Assembly: GCF_014652835.1 (NCBI RefSeq)
Contig: NZ_BMZO01000004.1
Coordinates: forward strand, 226,865-290,864
Length of the DNA: 64,000 nt
Reading direction: 5' to 3'
Source of the DNA: Limoniibacter endophyticus
GTDB lineage: Bacteria > Pseudomonadota > Alphaproteobacteria > Rhizobiales > Rhizobiaceae
Positions 1-9,345 of the stretch are shown here, one piece after another; the stretch's first letter is position 1, and every line of letters begins with the position of its first letter. A model generated the notes under the pieces. That model was not told the DNA's origin. It did no database searches and saw only the letters and a list, made by a program, of their open reading frames with translations. The translations under genes were made by a program, and so were the position numbers.

Positions 1-935
1 CAGCCCTTGGCGGCGAGCCGGGGATCGCCATCGCCTCCCCGCCTCCCCGCCTCATGACATCGGCCGACACATTGCTGCCAGTCCCGCGCACGAACCTGCA
101 AGCGAGTGGACCAGCTAAAGCGCTATCCGCGCAATGCACGGCAGACCGTCACCAGCCGTGAAACAATGAGCACCGTGCCTCGTGGATGCGAGTGCGACGG
201 CTGCAAGGAAGTTTCTTGCAAGCCTGTCGCAGCTGTGGCGACACGTCTGAAGTGTTTGAATTTAAGAAAGAAGCGCCGACGAGATTACGCTGGCGACAGA
301 GATTTGGACCGACCGATCTCTGGACTTCTCTGAACAGCTAGCATAATGCGCCAAAGCATCCCGCATACGCCTTTCGACGCACAACTCTGCCGCACTGCAT
401 GACAACTAGGCAGGCTTTCCCATTATGGAGGTTTCTAGCAAATCACCGTAACGGTGTCAACACTATATTTAAGGATATCGATTTTTTAACCGTGATATTC
501 TTTTTATATTACTAAATACTAAATATACATAAGATTTTCATTGCTACCCACCTCCAACCCGGGCAGCCTGCCTACAAGAAGAGTCTCATATTAGTAACTG
601 TGATCAGCAAACATTGTGTGATGACCCGCATTTGACTTGCCTTTGGTTCAATTTCGTCGACAATATGCAAGCAAGTCGATAGTCTCTCCAAGGGTCCCTG
701 CGCAGCCATGCGTCGGAAATTCCTTTCAGAAACACAGACTTGAGACGGAGGAGAGTCCAGCGCGAAAAAATTCCGGATCGCATGTCGCCTGCCGGGCGCC
801 TGCGCTCTTTATTGCGCGCTCTTTCCCCGAACAATTCGCCTCAGGCAACTGGTCAAGGCGAAAGCGTGAGGCGACGGAACTCCTTTATCGGCGCTTCGTT
901 GCGGTGTAGTACATGATCGGTGAGAGTTTTAGTCG
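1..935. other. Upstream region without a supported gene
   Basis: No frame here looks like a real protein. The left edge carries a short C-rich direct repeat (units like CGCCTCCC, about 32-53). One frame is open from the window edge to about position 160 and could be the tail of a gene to the left, but I do not recognise it. About 480-545 is clearly AT-rich and could hold a promoter. CACCGTAACGGTG near 446-458 is a short palindrome of unknown role. Confidence 0.4.
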
Positions 936-3149
936 ATGTTCTGGCGCAGGAACAGAAAGGCGCGTCGCGCCGTCCGGTCTCGCAATGCCATCTCTCGCAA
1001 TCTCCTTGCGCTGGATGCCGCGCTGGATTCCGCACTCTACAATCTCGGCTTCACGCTCGCAGATCGGTGGGAACGCGCCATCATCTTCTTCCGCCGCTTC
1101 CGTTTCACCGGCTGGCGACGTGGCGTCTTCGAGATTCTCGGCGAAGGCATGACACTTGGTGCAGTGGGTTCGGTGGCGCTTCTTGCGCTTGCAATGCCGG
1201 CCTTTGAGGATACCAAGGGCAACTGGCGCGCCCAGGATGATTTCGCTGTCACCTTTCTTGATCGCTACGGCAATGAGATTGGCCAGCGCGGGCTGCTGCA
1301 ACGTGATTCCGTCACCGTCGAGGATATGCCGGATCATGTCATTCAGGCAGTTCTCGCCACCGAGGATCGACGCTTTTTTGAGCATTTCGGGATTGATTTC
1401 CTTGGCCTTTTCCGAGCACTCAGCGAAAATGTCCGCGCCCAGGGCGTTGTTCAGGGCGGTTCGACGCTGACCCAGCAGCTTGCCAAGAACCTGTTTCTGT
1501 CCAACGAACGTACGATCGAGCGAAAGATCCGCGAGGCTTTTCTTGCTCTCTGGCTGGAAAGCAATCTGTCGAAGAGGGAAATTCTCCAGCTTTATCTTGA
1601 CCGGGCCTATATGGGCGGCGGCACTTTCGGGATCAATGCGGCGGCCAATTTCTACTTCGGCAAGGACATTCGTGACGTCACGCTTGCGGAGGCGGCCATG
1701 CTTGCCGGCCTCTTCAAGGCTCCCACAAAATATGCGCCGCATCTCGATCTTCCGGCAGCGCGGGCACGCGCCAATGTCGTGTTGAGCAACATGGTGGAAG
1801 CCGGTTTCATGTCGGAGGGGCTGGTATTGCCCGCCCGTCTCAACCCGGCGGCAACCATCGACCGCGCCAAGATCAAGAGTCCTGATTACTTCCTCGACTG
1901 GGCGTTCGAGGAAGTGCGCCGAATCGCCAGGAATTCGCCGGTGCATTCGCTGGTGGCTCAAACCACCATCGACATGAACATCCAGCAAGCGGCCGAGGAG
2001 TCGCTCGAATTCCACCTGCGCAAGTTCGGCAAGGACATGCATGCGAGCCAGGGGGCCATCGTGACGCTGGAATCGGATGGCGCCGTGCGCGCCATGGTCG
2101 GCGGGCGCGATTATGGCGAAAGCCAGTTCAACCGCGCCACCAGGGCGTCGCGCCAGCCGGGCTCCTCGTTCAAACCTTATATATATGCGCTTGCCATGGA
2201 GCGCGGCATGACGCCCCAGACCCTTGTATCGGACGGGCCGATCTCGTGGGGCAACTGGTCGCCGAAGAATTACGGGCGCTCCTTCTCCGGGCGCATGACG
2301 CTGGAAACCGCCCTTTTGCGTTCCATCAACACGGTGCCGGTGCGCCTCGTGAAGGAAAAACTCACCACCGCGCCAGTCGTCGCGCTGGCGCATGCCATGG
2401 GGGTTGAGTCCGAACTAAGCACGCACAAGACGATGGTGCTCGGCACGTCGGGCATGACAGTGCTTGATCAGGCGACCGGTTATAATGTTTTTGCCAATGG
2501 CGGCTATTCCGGCACGCGCCACGCCATCATGCGCCTCACCTCGCATCATGGCCAAGTGATCTATGATCGCGGCCGCGCCAACCACGTGCCCACGCAAGTG
2601 CTTTCCGAGCAGGCCGTGGCGTCGATGAATTCCATCATGGTGCAAAATCCCGAACGTGGCACCGGCCGACGCGGCGCCCTTCCCGGTATCCGCTCAGCCA
2701 GCAAAACGGGCACGACGCAGGCTTATCGCGACGCCTGGTACGTAGGCTATACCGGCAATTACACCACCGCTGTCTGGATCGGTAATGACGACTTTTCCCC
2801 GACCAAGGACATGACCGGCGGCACGGTCCCCGCCATGGTCTGGCAGCGTGTCATGGCCTATGCGCATCAAGGCGTCGAACTTCGTCCCATTCCAGGTGTC
2901 GAGAACCCGTTCCTCAGCCCGGAGGCTGTGGCCAAGGCGCATGCCGAGCAACAGAAGCTCGCCGAGGCCAATGCGGAGACCTCCCGGCCCGCCGCCATGC
3001 CGTCGCGTCTCACGGTGGAAATGAATGGCGCGCTCACCGATCTTCAGATTCGCCTGCTCGCCGCGCCGCAACCGATTGCGGCTAACGCAAAGACGATCAA
3101 GGGGCCGGAGCGCCTATCGGCTGTAGCGGAAGAAACCATGCGGCGATAG
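936..3149 (+). CDS. Class A penicillin-binding protein (PBP1-type transglycosylase/transpeptidase)
   Basis: Bifunctional peptidoglycan synthase that polymerises lipid II and cross-links stem peptides at the inner membrane. The 737-residue product has a basic cytoplasmic N-terminus and a membrane anchor at about 69-89. The GT51 domain carries ATEDRRFFEHFG (141-152) and GGSTLTQQLAKNLF (174-187). The transpeptidase has SSFK with the nucleophile Ser410 in the SxxK box, SIN at 463-465 and KTG at 590-592, so both active sites look complete. The ATG follows a GGTGAGAG stretch. It stands alone on the plus strand. Family knowledge places it near PBP1A/1C; which paralogue it is cannot be decided here. 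Confidence 0.93.
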   Translation: MFWRRNRKARRAVRSRNAISRNLLALDAALDSALYNLGFTLADRWERAIIFFRRFRFTGWRRGVFEILGEGMTLGAVGSVALLALAMPAFEDTKGNWRAQDDFAVTFLDRYGNEIGQRGLLQRDSVTVEDMPDHVIQAVLATEDRRFFEHFGIDFLGLFRALSENVRAQGVVQGGSTLTQQLAKNLFLSNERTIERKIREAFLALWLESNLSKREILQLYLDRAYMGGGTFGINAAANFYFGKDIRDVTLAEAAMLAGLFKAPTKYAPHLDLPAARARANVVLSNMVEAGFMSEGLVLPARLNPAATIDRAKIKSPDYFLDWAFEEVRRIARNSPVHSLVAQTTIDMNIQQAAEESLEFHLRKFGKDMHASQGAIVTLESDGAVRAMVGGRDYGESQFNRATRASRQPGSSFKPYIYALAMERGMTPQTLVSDGPISWGNWSPKNYGRSFSGRMTLETALLRSINTVPVRLVKEKLTTAPVVALAHAMGVESELSTHKTMVLGTSGMTVLDQATGYNVFANGGYSGTRHAIMRLTSHHGQVIYDRGRANHVPTQVLSEQAVASMNSIMVQNPERGTGRRGALPGIRSASKTGTTQAYRDAWYVGYTGNYTTAVWIGNDDFSPTKDMTGGTVPAMVWQRVMAYAHQGVELRPIPGVENPFLSPEAVAKAHAEQQKLAEANAETSRPAAMPSRLTVEMNGALTDLQIRLLAAPQPIAANAKTIKGPERLSAVAEETMRR

Positions 3150-3184
3150 CGCCGCGCATCTAGCCTGATCTCTGTCCTGAAACG

Positions 3185-3208
3185 TCGGCCCGATCTGATT
3201 CGGGCCGA
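3185..3208. terminator. Hairpin after the PBP gene
   Basis: Nine-base perfect arms TCGGCCCGA and TCGGGCCGA around a six-base loop lie between two convergent genes. There is only a weak T-rich tail, so it may be a bidirectional terminator of modest strength. Confidence 0.5.
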
Positions 3209-3253
3209 TGCTTCCCTGTGTTTCGCGCTGCGCGCGCGCCGCACCTATTGCAA

Positions 3254-4147
3254 CTAAAGCCGGGCGCGAACCGAGATCTTGTCCACTTCGATCCGCTTGA
3301 AGCCAGCCGGAACGACGATTTCAAGCTTGTTCACACCAGGTGAGAGCGCAAAATCGCCGGAAAATGAGCCGCTGCTTTTCGTTGCCGCGAGCGGCAGCCT
3401 GTACTGGCCATCATTCAATTGCACAAATGCCGCATCTGGTGCTGTTCCCTGCTCATTGTGGCTGAGATCGACGGCAACATTATAAAGACCGGCATCCTCT
3501 ACCTGGAACTCTTGACTGGCGATCACTTCGACGGTGCGAACCTCCAGGAATGATTTTCCATCGCCCGACAGGAAACGATAGGTGTCAGGTGCACTCGCGA
3601 CCCAGTGCTCGGAGGCATTGATGAAATCGCCGTTCAGGATCAATTCCTCGCCGAATTCGATGATTTCGACCAGCGAAATGGACGTAATGGTAAAATGGTG
3701 GGCCCGGTAGTGATCAAGATTGCCGATTTCGATCTTATAGGAATTCGTGTCGCTCGGTTGGATCGTGTATTCGACGAGATATTCCTGCTCTCGGGTGGAG
3801 AATTCATGGATCCCGTTGTTAAATCCGAGCGTTACACCTCCGTGTGCAGCCCACTGGTTTCGGTCCTTCAGTACATCCTTGAATCCGATTTCCAGCTTGT
3901 ATTTTTTATCGAGACTTAGGTCCAGATCTTGCGAAAGCCGCGTATAATCCTTGTCGACGTAGTTTTTTCTTCCTTGATCATCCTCAACTATTTGAAAGTC
4001 GTCGGCTTTTGCAGGTGCCGTTCCCCCGCCCGTAACCTGCAGAACAGTCCAGTCAAGGGGCAGTCCATCGCTTCCGAGTTCGAAGGAGGGATTTTTAATC
4101 AGGTTGACGGCGCGCACAGCGGCGGGCCTGACGGCTTTGGTAGACAT
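3254..4147 (-). CDS. Hypothetical protein with two carbohydrate-binding-module-like repeats
   Basis: 297 residues. I do not recognise a named family. Two similar segments open with NLIKNPSFELG and LILNGDF, the typical opening of jelly-roll binding modules of the galactose-binding/CBM type, each followed by a beta-rich stretch. No signal peptide or membrane segment is visible, which is unusual for a sugar-binding module. I chose the ATG at 4147 because GGAGA lies eight bases upstream; a longer frame starts at 4189 but lacks such a site. It is convergent with the PBP gene and has no obvious operon partner. Binding to a glycan is inference only. Confidence 0.6.
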   Translation of the reverse strand: MSTKAVRPAAVRAVNLIKNPSFELGSDGLPLDWTVLQVTGGGTAPAKADDFQIVEDDQGRKNYVDKDYTRLSQDLDLSLDKKYKLEIGFKDVLKDRNQWAAHGGVTLGFNNGIHEFSTREQEYLVEYTIQPSDTNSYKIEIGNLDHYRAHHFTITSISLVEIIEFGEELILNGDFINASEHWVASAPDTYRFLSGDGKSFLEVRTVEVIASQEFQVEDAGLYNVAVDLSHNEQGTAPDAAFVQLNDGQYRLPLAATKSSGSFSGDFALSPGVNKLEIVVPAGFKRIEVDKISVRARL

Positions 4148-4345
4148 TCGGTTTATCTCCGGTGAATTTTCCAAAGAGATATTCTGCAATTATAAGTTGT
4201 ATTTCTATACGTGTTTCATGAAATCGCGCGATAAAACTCAAATTCACCTGAAGCCAATTAACAGCTCCCATAATACGGCTTGAGCAATTCCGACGTGCGC
4301 CTCGTAAAGGCGGGGTAATCTTCCCGCCGGACTCGAGCGCTCCGC

Positions 4346-4993
4346 TTGCTCCTCCTGTGCCCCTGCGCTATCCACGATGCGTCGCAGTTCTTCAAACAGG
4401 CATCCGATTTGCGCTTCTACACCTTCCTCATCGCCTTTACTGTGGCCATTTTTCTTGGTCTTGGAAGTGCATGGATCGCGCTTGAGCGCGGCTATGGACT
4501 TGAAAGACGCGTCAACGGCGTCTGGTATTCTTACCCTGATCGCGGTTCGCCCGATGCCGGACCTTATGCGCGCGCGCAACTCGCTGTTGCGGGGCGTCTC
4601 ATTCCGGGTCGTGCGGAAGGCATGGTCTTTTATGCCGATATGGATAGCGCCGGACATGCCCTGCTGCGCCAATGCAGCTATCGCATCCAGGGGGAGTTCC
4701 CGCAGGCCCGGTTCTGGTCGCTGAACGCGCAGGATGAAGCGGGTGCAGTCATTCGCACGGCTGGCCTTTCGCCATCCTTTGTCTCCGATCATGCCACATA
4801 TGGCGAGAATGGTACGATCTCGCTTGTCATTGCGTCACGCATCGTGTCCGGCAACTGGCTGGGAATCTCGGGCGAAGGCCCGATGCGCCTGGTGCTGAGC
4901 CTCTTCGACACGCCCGCCAGCGCCAATTTTGGCTTGGCGCAGTCCACCATGCCCACTATCACGCGTCTGACCTGCGCAGGAGATCGCCAATGA
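4346..4993 (+). CDS. DUF1214 domain membrane protein
   Basis: About 195-215 residues. One N-terminal membrane segment (FYTFLIAFTVAIFLGLGSAW) is followed by a periplasmic domain matching the DUF1214 type, which is normally found with DUF1254. Biochemical function is unknown for the family. No in-frame ATG precedes the membrane segment. The frame opens with TTG at 4346, and a TTG at 4409 just before the membrane segment, eight bases after AGG, is a better candidate. An ATG at 4377 is out of frame. The stop overlaps the next start by four bases (ATGA), so the two are translationally coupled. Confidence 0.75.
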   Translation: MLLLCPCAIHDASQFFKQASDLRFYTFLIAFTVAIFLGLGSAWIALERGYGLERRVNGVWYSYPDRGSPDAGPYARAQLAVAGRLIPGRAEGMVFYADMDSAGHALLRQCSYRIQGEFPQARFWSLNAQDEAGAVIRTAGLSPSFVSDHATYGENGTISLVIASRIVSGNWLGISGEGPMRLVLSLFDTPASANFGLAQSTMPTITRLTCAGDRQ

Positions 4994-5589
4994 GCCTCTT
5001 GCGCAGCACCGCCTATGGGCTTTTCGCCGGCCTCGTCGGCGCGGGTATCCTCCATGCAGGGGCGATTTTGCTCGCCCCCACGCTGGCCATTCGCTACGAA
5101 CTCAGCCCCTTCCCGATTCCCGCCCCCGGGGAAGTGGCGCGACTTGGCACCGATGGGGAAAACGGCGTGTTCGAGCCGCACTCGCCGGTTGTCCTTGCTG
5201 CCGCATGCGGCTTTTCGCTCGAAGATGATGCCGTCACCCTGTCCGCTCATGGCACTGTGCCCTACTGGGCAGTCACCACCTATGATGCGGAAGGTCATGT
5301 CACCTACAGCTTCAATGATCGCGTTGCCACGGAAAGTGCATTTGAGGTCGCGGTCGGTACACAGCCGCAACGTGATGGCTTTGCACGCGCACGGGTCGAA
5401 GACGAGGCCGATGGAGGGACGCTTGATCAGCGAGCACCCGTCATTGCCATCGCGCAAACAACGCGTTTTGCCGTGCTGCGTGTCTATGTGCCGGATGCAA
5501 GCTGGACGGAAAATGCGAATTCCATGCTGGAGAGCTTGAACTGCTCCCCTCTTCCCGTCCCCACGTCGGAAGCTGCACCGCAGGATTGA
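4990..5589 (+). CDS. DUF1254 domain protein
   Basis: 199 residues with an N-terminal hydrophobic segment (YGLFAGLVGAGILHAGAILL) that anchors a periplasmic domain of the DUF1254 type. It contains the family-like PYWAVTTYDAEGHVTYSFND strand. It overlaps the DUF1214 gene by ATGA. In family knowledge the two domains are often fused in one protein; here they are separate adjacent genes, which suggests they act together. The substrate or role is unknown. Confidence 0.75.
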   Translation: MSLLRSTAYGLFAGLVGAGILHAGAILLAPTLAIRYELSPFPIPAPGEVARLGTDGENGVFEPHSPVVLAAACGFSLEDDAVTLSAHGTVPYWAVTTYDAEGHVTYSFNDRVATESAFEVAVGTQPQRDGFARARVEDEADGGTLDQRAPVIAIAQTTRFAVLRVYVPDASWTENANSMLESLNCSPLPVPTSEAAPQD

Positions 5590-5600
5590 CCTGCCACAGT

Positions 5601-5792
5601 CTATTCCGGCTGCGCCTTCAGAAGCGACTTCTTGCGCGAACGACGGCGCTTCACGGGTTCGGCAGTGGTCTTCTGGTCGGTAAAGCGCTCATAGCGAATG
5701 CCTGGGAAAATCACGATCTCCGCAGAGACGTGCTTGCCCGTCTGCACAATCTTGCAGGATCTGGAAGGCAGGAACTGGATAATCGTTGCCAT
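5601..5792 (-). CDS. Small basic conserved-type hypothetical protein
   Basis: 63 residues starting MATIIQFLPSRS and ending in a lysine/arginine-rich tail (VKRRRSRKKSLLKAQPE). I chose the ATG at 5792 because AAGGCG lies about nine bases upstream; an alternative ATG is eight codons earlier. It is convergent with the DUF1254 gene, 11 bases apart. The function is not recognisable. The strongly basic C-terminus would fit nucleic-acid binding, but that is speculation. Confidence 0.45.
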   Translation of the reverse strand: MATIIQFLPSRSCKIVQTGKHVSAEIVIFPGIRYERFTDQKTTAEPVKRRRSRKKSLLKAQPE

Positions 5793-6326
5793 GACACTTC
5801 GCCTTTTCCGAGACATTCGGAGCGGCTAGGTCGCGCTTCTCCTGCATCGGCGCGAAAATCGGAATGATCCTCGACAGGTGCGATGCAGCAGATTCTGAAT
5901 CATAGCGCATCACTGTGCGTCGGCTGACTGCACGATGCGCTAGAAGCGCAATTTGCTCCAATGCCTAAAATCTAATTTACCAGATCATACAGGACGTGAC
6001 GACAGCTTTTTTCCATCCGTATTACCGACACTACTAACGAAACGTTAATTTTCCCGTGAAGCCCATAGGCATAACTGCACATTGTCCGCGGTTCTCATAT
6101 GTGGAAACTGCTTTCGGGGTAGAGCGGATGCGCCATCGTTTCACCACCTGTTAACCACGGCAGTCTAGGGTCAGGAAGCCGATGCGGCATCACTCCTGCA
6201 AGAGCGTGACAGCGGATCGGCATCGATGTTCGGATCGAGGATGGCGCGCAGCCTTCTGTTCCGGAAGATTGGTTTCAGGCGGCTTCTCGGTCGCAACGTG
6301 TCTCTTGTATCTGTTCGGGCGTAATC
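5793..6326. other. Intergenic region, 534 bases
   Basis: This separates a minus-strand small gene from a plus-strand DUF2336 gene, so it should hold divergent promoters. I see no convincing RNA gene or long repeat. Short frames here have no ribosome-binding site or recognisable product. Confidence 0.4.
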
Positions 6327-7295
6327 GTGGTCAACGAAGACTTCAGGTTCATTACGGTGAATAATGATCGAGGGGACCGTCCCGACCGCATATTGAGGGC
6401 TGCCGTTTGCGCGTTCTGCGCCTTGCCGCGTCCATCCCGAAACGAGATCGCGCAGCTCGACGATCTTGCGCGACCGCTTGTGCCGCGTGCATCCAAGGCG
6501 ACGCTGGCTTATGTGTGCGCCATGCTATCGGAATGCACCGCTCAGCCGCCAAGACTTCTGCGCCTGTTGTGCAACCAGCCTATCGACGTGTGTGCGCCGC
6601 TTTTACTGCGCTCGGTTGCGCTCTCTTCCATGGATTTTCTGACTATCATCGGTCGCCGTGGCCTCGGCCACGCCAAGGTCATCGCGGCGCGGACCGATCT
6701 CGATCCGCAGATTCGTGATCTCATCGCCACGTTGACGGCTGCTCCCGCTGTCGTGCAGCCGGCCATTGCGCAAGCTCTGTCCATCGAAGTCGAGCCTGCT
6801 GCTCCGGAAAAAATGCAAGCTCCGCTCGCGCCCGCCTCCCTTCCGGGTGGAAAGGCCGAGGCCGTGCGCGAGCAATTGCGCAGCTATATGAAGCCGGCAG
6901 GCCCCGACGGCATCGCCCAGGCGCGCACCGACTTCGCCGTTTTGCGCGCTGCTGCCCTTTCCGGCATCCCGTCGCAAATCATTGCGGCCTTTGCGGCCCG
7001 TGGCCGCATCGACCTATCGACAGCGCGCCGTGTCGCCACCTCGCGCGATCCCTTCACCATGCTGGTCGGTTTGCGAAAGCACGAACTCGCCGTCGAGCAG
7101 GCTTTCTTTATTGTTGCGGCCATCCTGCCCGAGGCGTTCAACTCGACCGCGGATATCCGCAACTTCGCCAGCACCTATGCCGCTATCGGGCCGGAAGAGG
7201 CCACTGCCCTCCTCAAGGCCTTCGCTGGCAGCCTCCGCACTACCATCCCCTCGCCTCTGGATCGCGATTTCGCGGTGGAGCGTTCATCCGTCTGA
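6327..7295 (+). CDS. DUF2336 domain protein
   Basis: 322 residues, alpha-helical and alanine/leucine-rich, with the repeating helical layout of the alphaproteobacterial DUF2336 family. No membrane segment or catalytic motif is visible. An alanine/proline-rich linker at about 145-175 separates two helical halves. The start is GTG at 6327 (GTGGTCAACGAAG) without a strong ribosome-binding site, so it is uncertain. Function is unknown in the family. It converges with the hydrolase gene downstream. Confidence 0.7.
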   Translation: MVNEDFRFITVNNDRGDRPDRILRAAVCAFCALPRPSRNEIAQLDDLARPLVPRASKATLAYVCAMLSECTAQPPRLLRLLCNQPIDVCAPLLLRSVALSSMDFLTIIGRRGLGHAKVIAARTDLDPQIRDLIATLTAAPAVVQPAIAQALSIEVEPAAPEKMQAPLAPASLPGGKAEAVREQLRSYMKPAGPDGIAQARTDFAVLRAAALSGIPSQIIAAFAARGRIDLSTARRVATSRDPFTMLVGLRKHELAVEQAFFIVAAILPEAFNSTADIRNFASTYAAIGPEEATALLKAFAGSLRTTIPSPLDRDFAVERSSV

Positions 7296-7327
7296 TCCGT
7301 CGTAACGGAGCCGCGTTGAGGGTTTGA

Positions 7328-7948
7328 TCAGGCGATCTGCTCGCCAGCCTGCACCGTCCCGATCTTCTGAAAATGAGGACTCTGATGGAGCACCTGCCAA
7401 AGATAGGATGGCAGGTAGGACGCGCTGTCGAGGTTGAACGTCTTTGCAATGGCCTTTGTACGAAGGTCCCCCAGGATTGCATTCTGTTCTATGGCGATCT
7501 GGTAGCACAGGACGACGAACTCCGAACAAAAATACGATGATCCGCCGTCGGAAAACAGCGTATCGAGCGTTTCACTACCCAGATTTTTGCGTCTCCGCAC
7601 AGAACGGATCAGCGAAGGACTGATGGCGCTTCGATAACCGATCTTCATGCCATCGCCCTTGAAACGGCAGGCGAGATCGCCCTTCTCGATCATTAAGGCA
7701 ACTTCCGTCGCTCCTTGCGCTATGCGGCTTATCTGGCAACGGAAAACGTCATGAACCTCATCGAACTCATCCAGCTCGTTTCTGGCGAAGGTCCGCCCAT
7801 CCATTTCTATGACCGACTGGCCGGAAACGGCAAGCGCGGCATGTACGATTTGGGACGGGCCTTTCCCGAAGGATTGAAACAAGGAAATACCGATATTGTG
7901 GATTGATCGGTTACTCCGCTTAAGGAGAACGTCGCCAGGTAAAATCAT
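7328..7948 (-). CDS. YiiX-like permuted papain-fold cysteine hydrolase, putative
   Basis: 206 residues. A His in QIVHAALAV (His36) precedes a Cys in SSYFCSEFVV (Cys141). This is the circularly permuted order of the YiiX/NlpC-P60-like cysteine hydrolases, whose substrates may be peptides or acyl amides. No signal peptide is visible, so a cytoplasmic product is expected. The ATG at 7948 is preferred over the in-frame TTG three codons before it. It begins a few bases after the DUF1491 stop, so the two are probably co-transcribed. The third catalytic residue could not be placed, and the substrate is unknown. Confidence 0.55.
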   Translation of the reverse strand: MILPGDVLLKRSNRSIHNIGISLFQSFGKGPSQIVHAALAVSGQSVIEMDGRTFARNELDEFDEVHDVFRCQISRIAQGATEVALMIEKGDLACRFKGDGMKIGYRSAISPSLIRSVRRRKNLGSETLDTLFSDGGSSYFCSEFVVLCYQIAIEQNAILGDLRTKAIAKTFNLDSASYLPSYLWQVLHQSPHFQKIGTVQAGEQIA

Positions 7949-7957
7949 AAAAAACAA

Positions 7958-8353
7958 TTACTTATTATTGGAAGACCGGCTGTCGCCACGCGCTTGAACC
8001 GCGTCGCTGTCCTTCACCAATGCAATGTAATCGTCAATGCCTTTTGATCCCAATTCGACATCAAGCACCCAGACGTCAGGGTCGAAACGCCGCTCGCGCG
8101 CAAGCTTTGCCTCGACGGCTTCGTCTTCGGCCTCCTTCAGCATCAGCCTGAACAGGCGTTCGTCGGGTTTTCGCTCGTCATAGGCGCTTTGCGGCGCCGG
8201 GCCATAGAGCGTCACCTGCCCCATGCGATCGCGCAGGGTAAAATAGATCGCGCCTGCCTCGTCCGCACCATGCGATACGACCGCAGCAAAGCCGCCGTCG
8301 GAAAAGATGCGCCGCGTCAGCGCCGAGACGAAAAAAGCGGATGTGACTCGCAT
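7958..8353 (-). CDS. DUF1491 family protein
   Basis: 131 residues starting MRVTSAFFVSALTRRIF, the characteristic opening of the alphaproteobacterial DUF1491 family, followed by an acidic middle. Function is unknown. A longer frame begins ten codons earlier, but the family opening favours the ATG at 8353. It lies between the peptidoglycan-binding protein and the papain-like hydrolase on the same strand, so it may belong to the kinase-led operon. Confidence 0.7.
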   Translation of the reverse strand: MRVTSAFFVSALTRRIFSDGGFAAVVSHGADEAGAIYFTLRDRMGQVTLYGPAPQSAYDERKPDERLFRLMLKEAEDEAVEAKLARERRFDPDVWVLDVELGSKGIDDYIALVKDSDAVQARGDSRSSNNK

Positions 8354-8418
8354 CAGGATGCGCCCGGCAGACGCGAGAACCATGATCCCGGCGTGTCAGT
8401 TTCCATCGCAAGCATTCC

Positions 8419-9345
8419 TCAGCTCACCAGACCAATTTCTCGCATCTTGCTCAATACATCCGGCGATGGCTCGCCCGTCTCGTTCAGGCCGAAAAGCGAC
8501 TGGAATTCTCGGATGGCGTTCTTGGTCTTGGCGCCCATCTTGCCATCGACTTCGATATTTGCGGCACCGAAGGCCCGAAGACCCTTCTGGATCTTTCTGA
8601 TGCGTTGCTCGGCGCTGCCGCCGAGATCGGCCTGCGGGCGTCGAAGGCTTTCATCCGTCCGGACGGATGCAGTCTGTGTAATATCGCGTGGCGGCGTTGG
8701 CGCCGCATTCGGTCGGATTTGCGGACGTTCCTGCGGCAGCGCCACCGTCTGCACGCGCGCCGGCGCTTCCGGGTCTTGGCGCGGCTGTGGCGGGATGCTC
8801 TGCTGCGGACGCGCCGCTGCGGGCTGCGACGCCAGCCTCTGCGCTGCATGTTCAATGCCTAGCTGGCTCAACAGCGCGTCGTCCACCTTGCCGCTCACCG
8901 GCATCCCCACGATACGTTGATAGCGCGAGACAGCCTCGCGCGTGCTAACACCTTCCAATCCATCGATCGAGCCGTTGTAAAGTCCGAGATCGGTCAGTAC
9001 GCGCTGTACGCGTTCGACCGGATTGATCTCCCGTTTTTCCTGCGGACGCTCGATCACGAAGGTGGTGGCGTCGTTCTTGCGGCCAAGGCTTTCCTGCCGG
9101 GTGATGGCGGGTGCCTTGTAATGCGCATTGTCGCGCGTGCGAAAGAACGCGTCCTCATGGAACTGTCCCTGATACCAGACGGCGTTGGCGGAAACGAAAG
9201 AAAGACAGACGACAAGCGCCGTCGCGCCCCCCACCGCAACCGGGTGGCTGGCAATCCAGTTGCCGACCCATCCCGCCATACGCGCGATCAACGGCGAATT
9301 CTTCTTCTTTTTCCTGCGCCTAGCCGGCTTTGCGGAGCGAGCCAT
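8419..9345 (-). CDS. Membrane-anchored peptidoglycan-binding domain protein
   Basis: 308 residues. A very basic cytoplasmic start (about ten Arg/Lys in the first 16 residues) is followed by a membrane segment (PVAVGGATALVVCLSFVSAN) and a periplasmic part. That part has two peptidoglycan-binding type-1 helical repeats (around VQRVLTDLGLYNGSIDG and IQKGLRAFGA) separated by a proline/glutamine-rich linker. I chose the ATG at 9345 for its GAGGAG site five bases upstream. It overlaps the 3' end of the histidine kinase gene by 26 bases, which indicates coupling. The likely role is contact with the cell wall near the kinase; this is inference. Confidence 0.8.
   Translation of the reverse strand: MARSAKPARRRKKKKNSPLIARMAGWVGNWIASHPVAVGGATALVVCLSFVSANAVWYQGQFHEDAFFRTRDNAHYKAPAITRQESLGRKNDATTFVIERPQEKREINPVERVQRVLTDLGLYNGSIDGLEGVSTREAVSRYQRIVGMPVSGKVDDALLSQLGIEHAAQRLASQPAAARPQQSIPPQPRQDPEAPARVQTVALPQERPQIRPNAAPTPPRDITQTASVRTDESLRRPQADLGGSAEQRIRKIQKGLRAFGAANIEVDGKMGAKTKNAIREFQSLFGLNETGEPSPDVLSKMREIGLVS

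Noticed and set aside
32-53. C-rich direct repeats at the left edge as a CRISPR or satellite
   Set aside because: Units are only about eight bases, without spacers; too short for a CRISPR array.
885-2393. A 502-codon minus-strand frame opposite the PBP gene
   Set aside because: It is antisense to a gene with intact active-site motifs and has no recognisable domain or ribosome-binding site; long antisense frames are common in GC-rich DNA.
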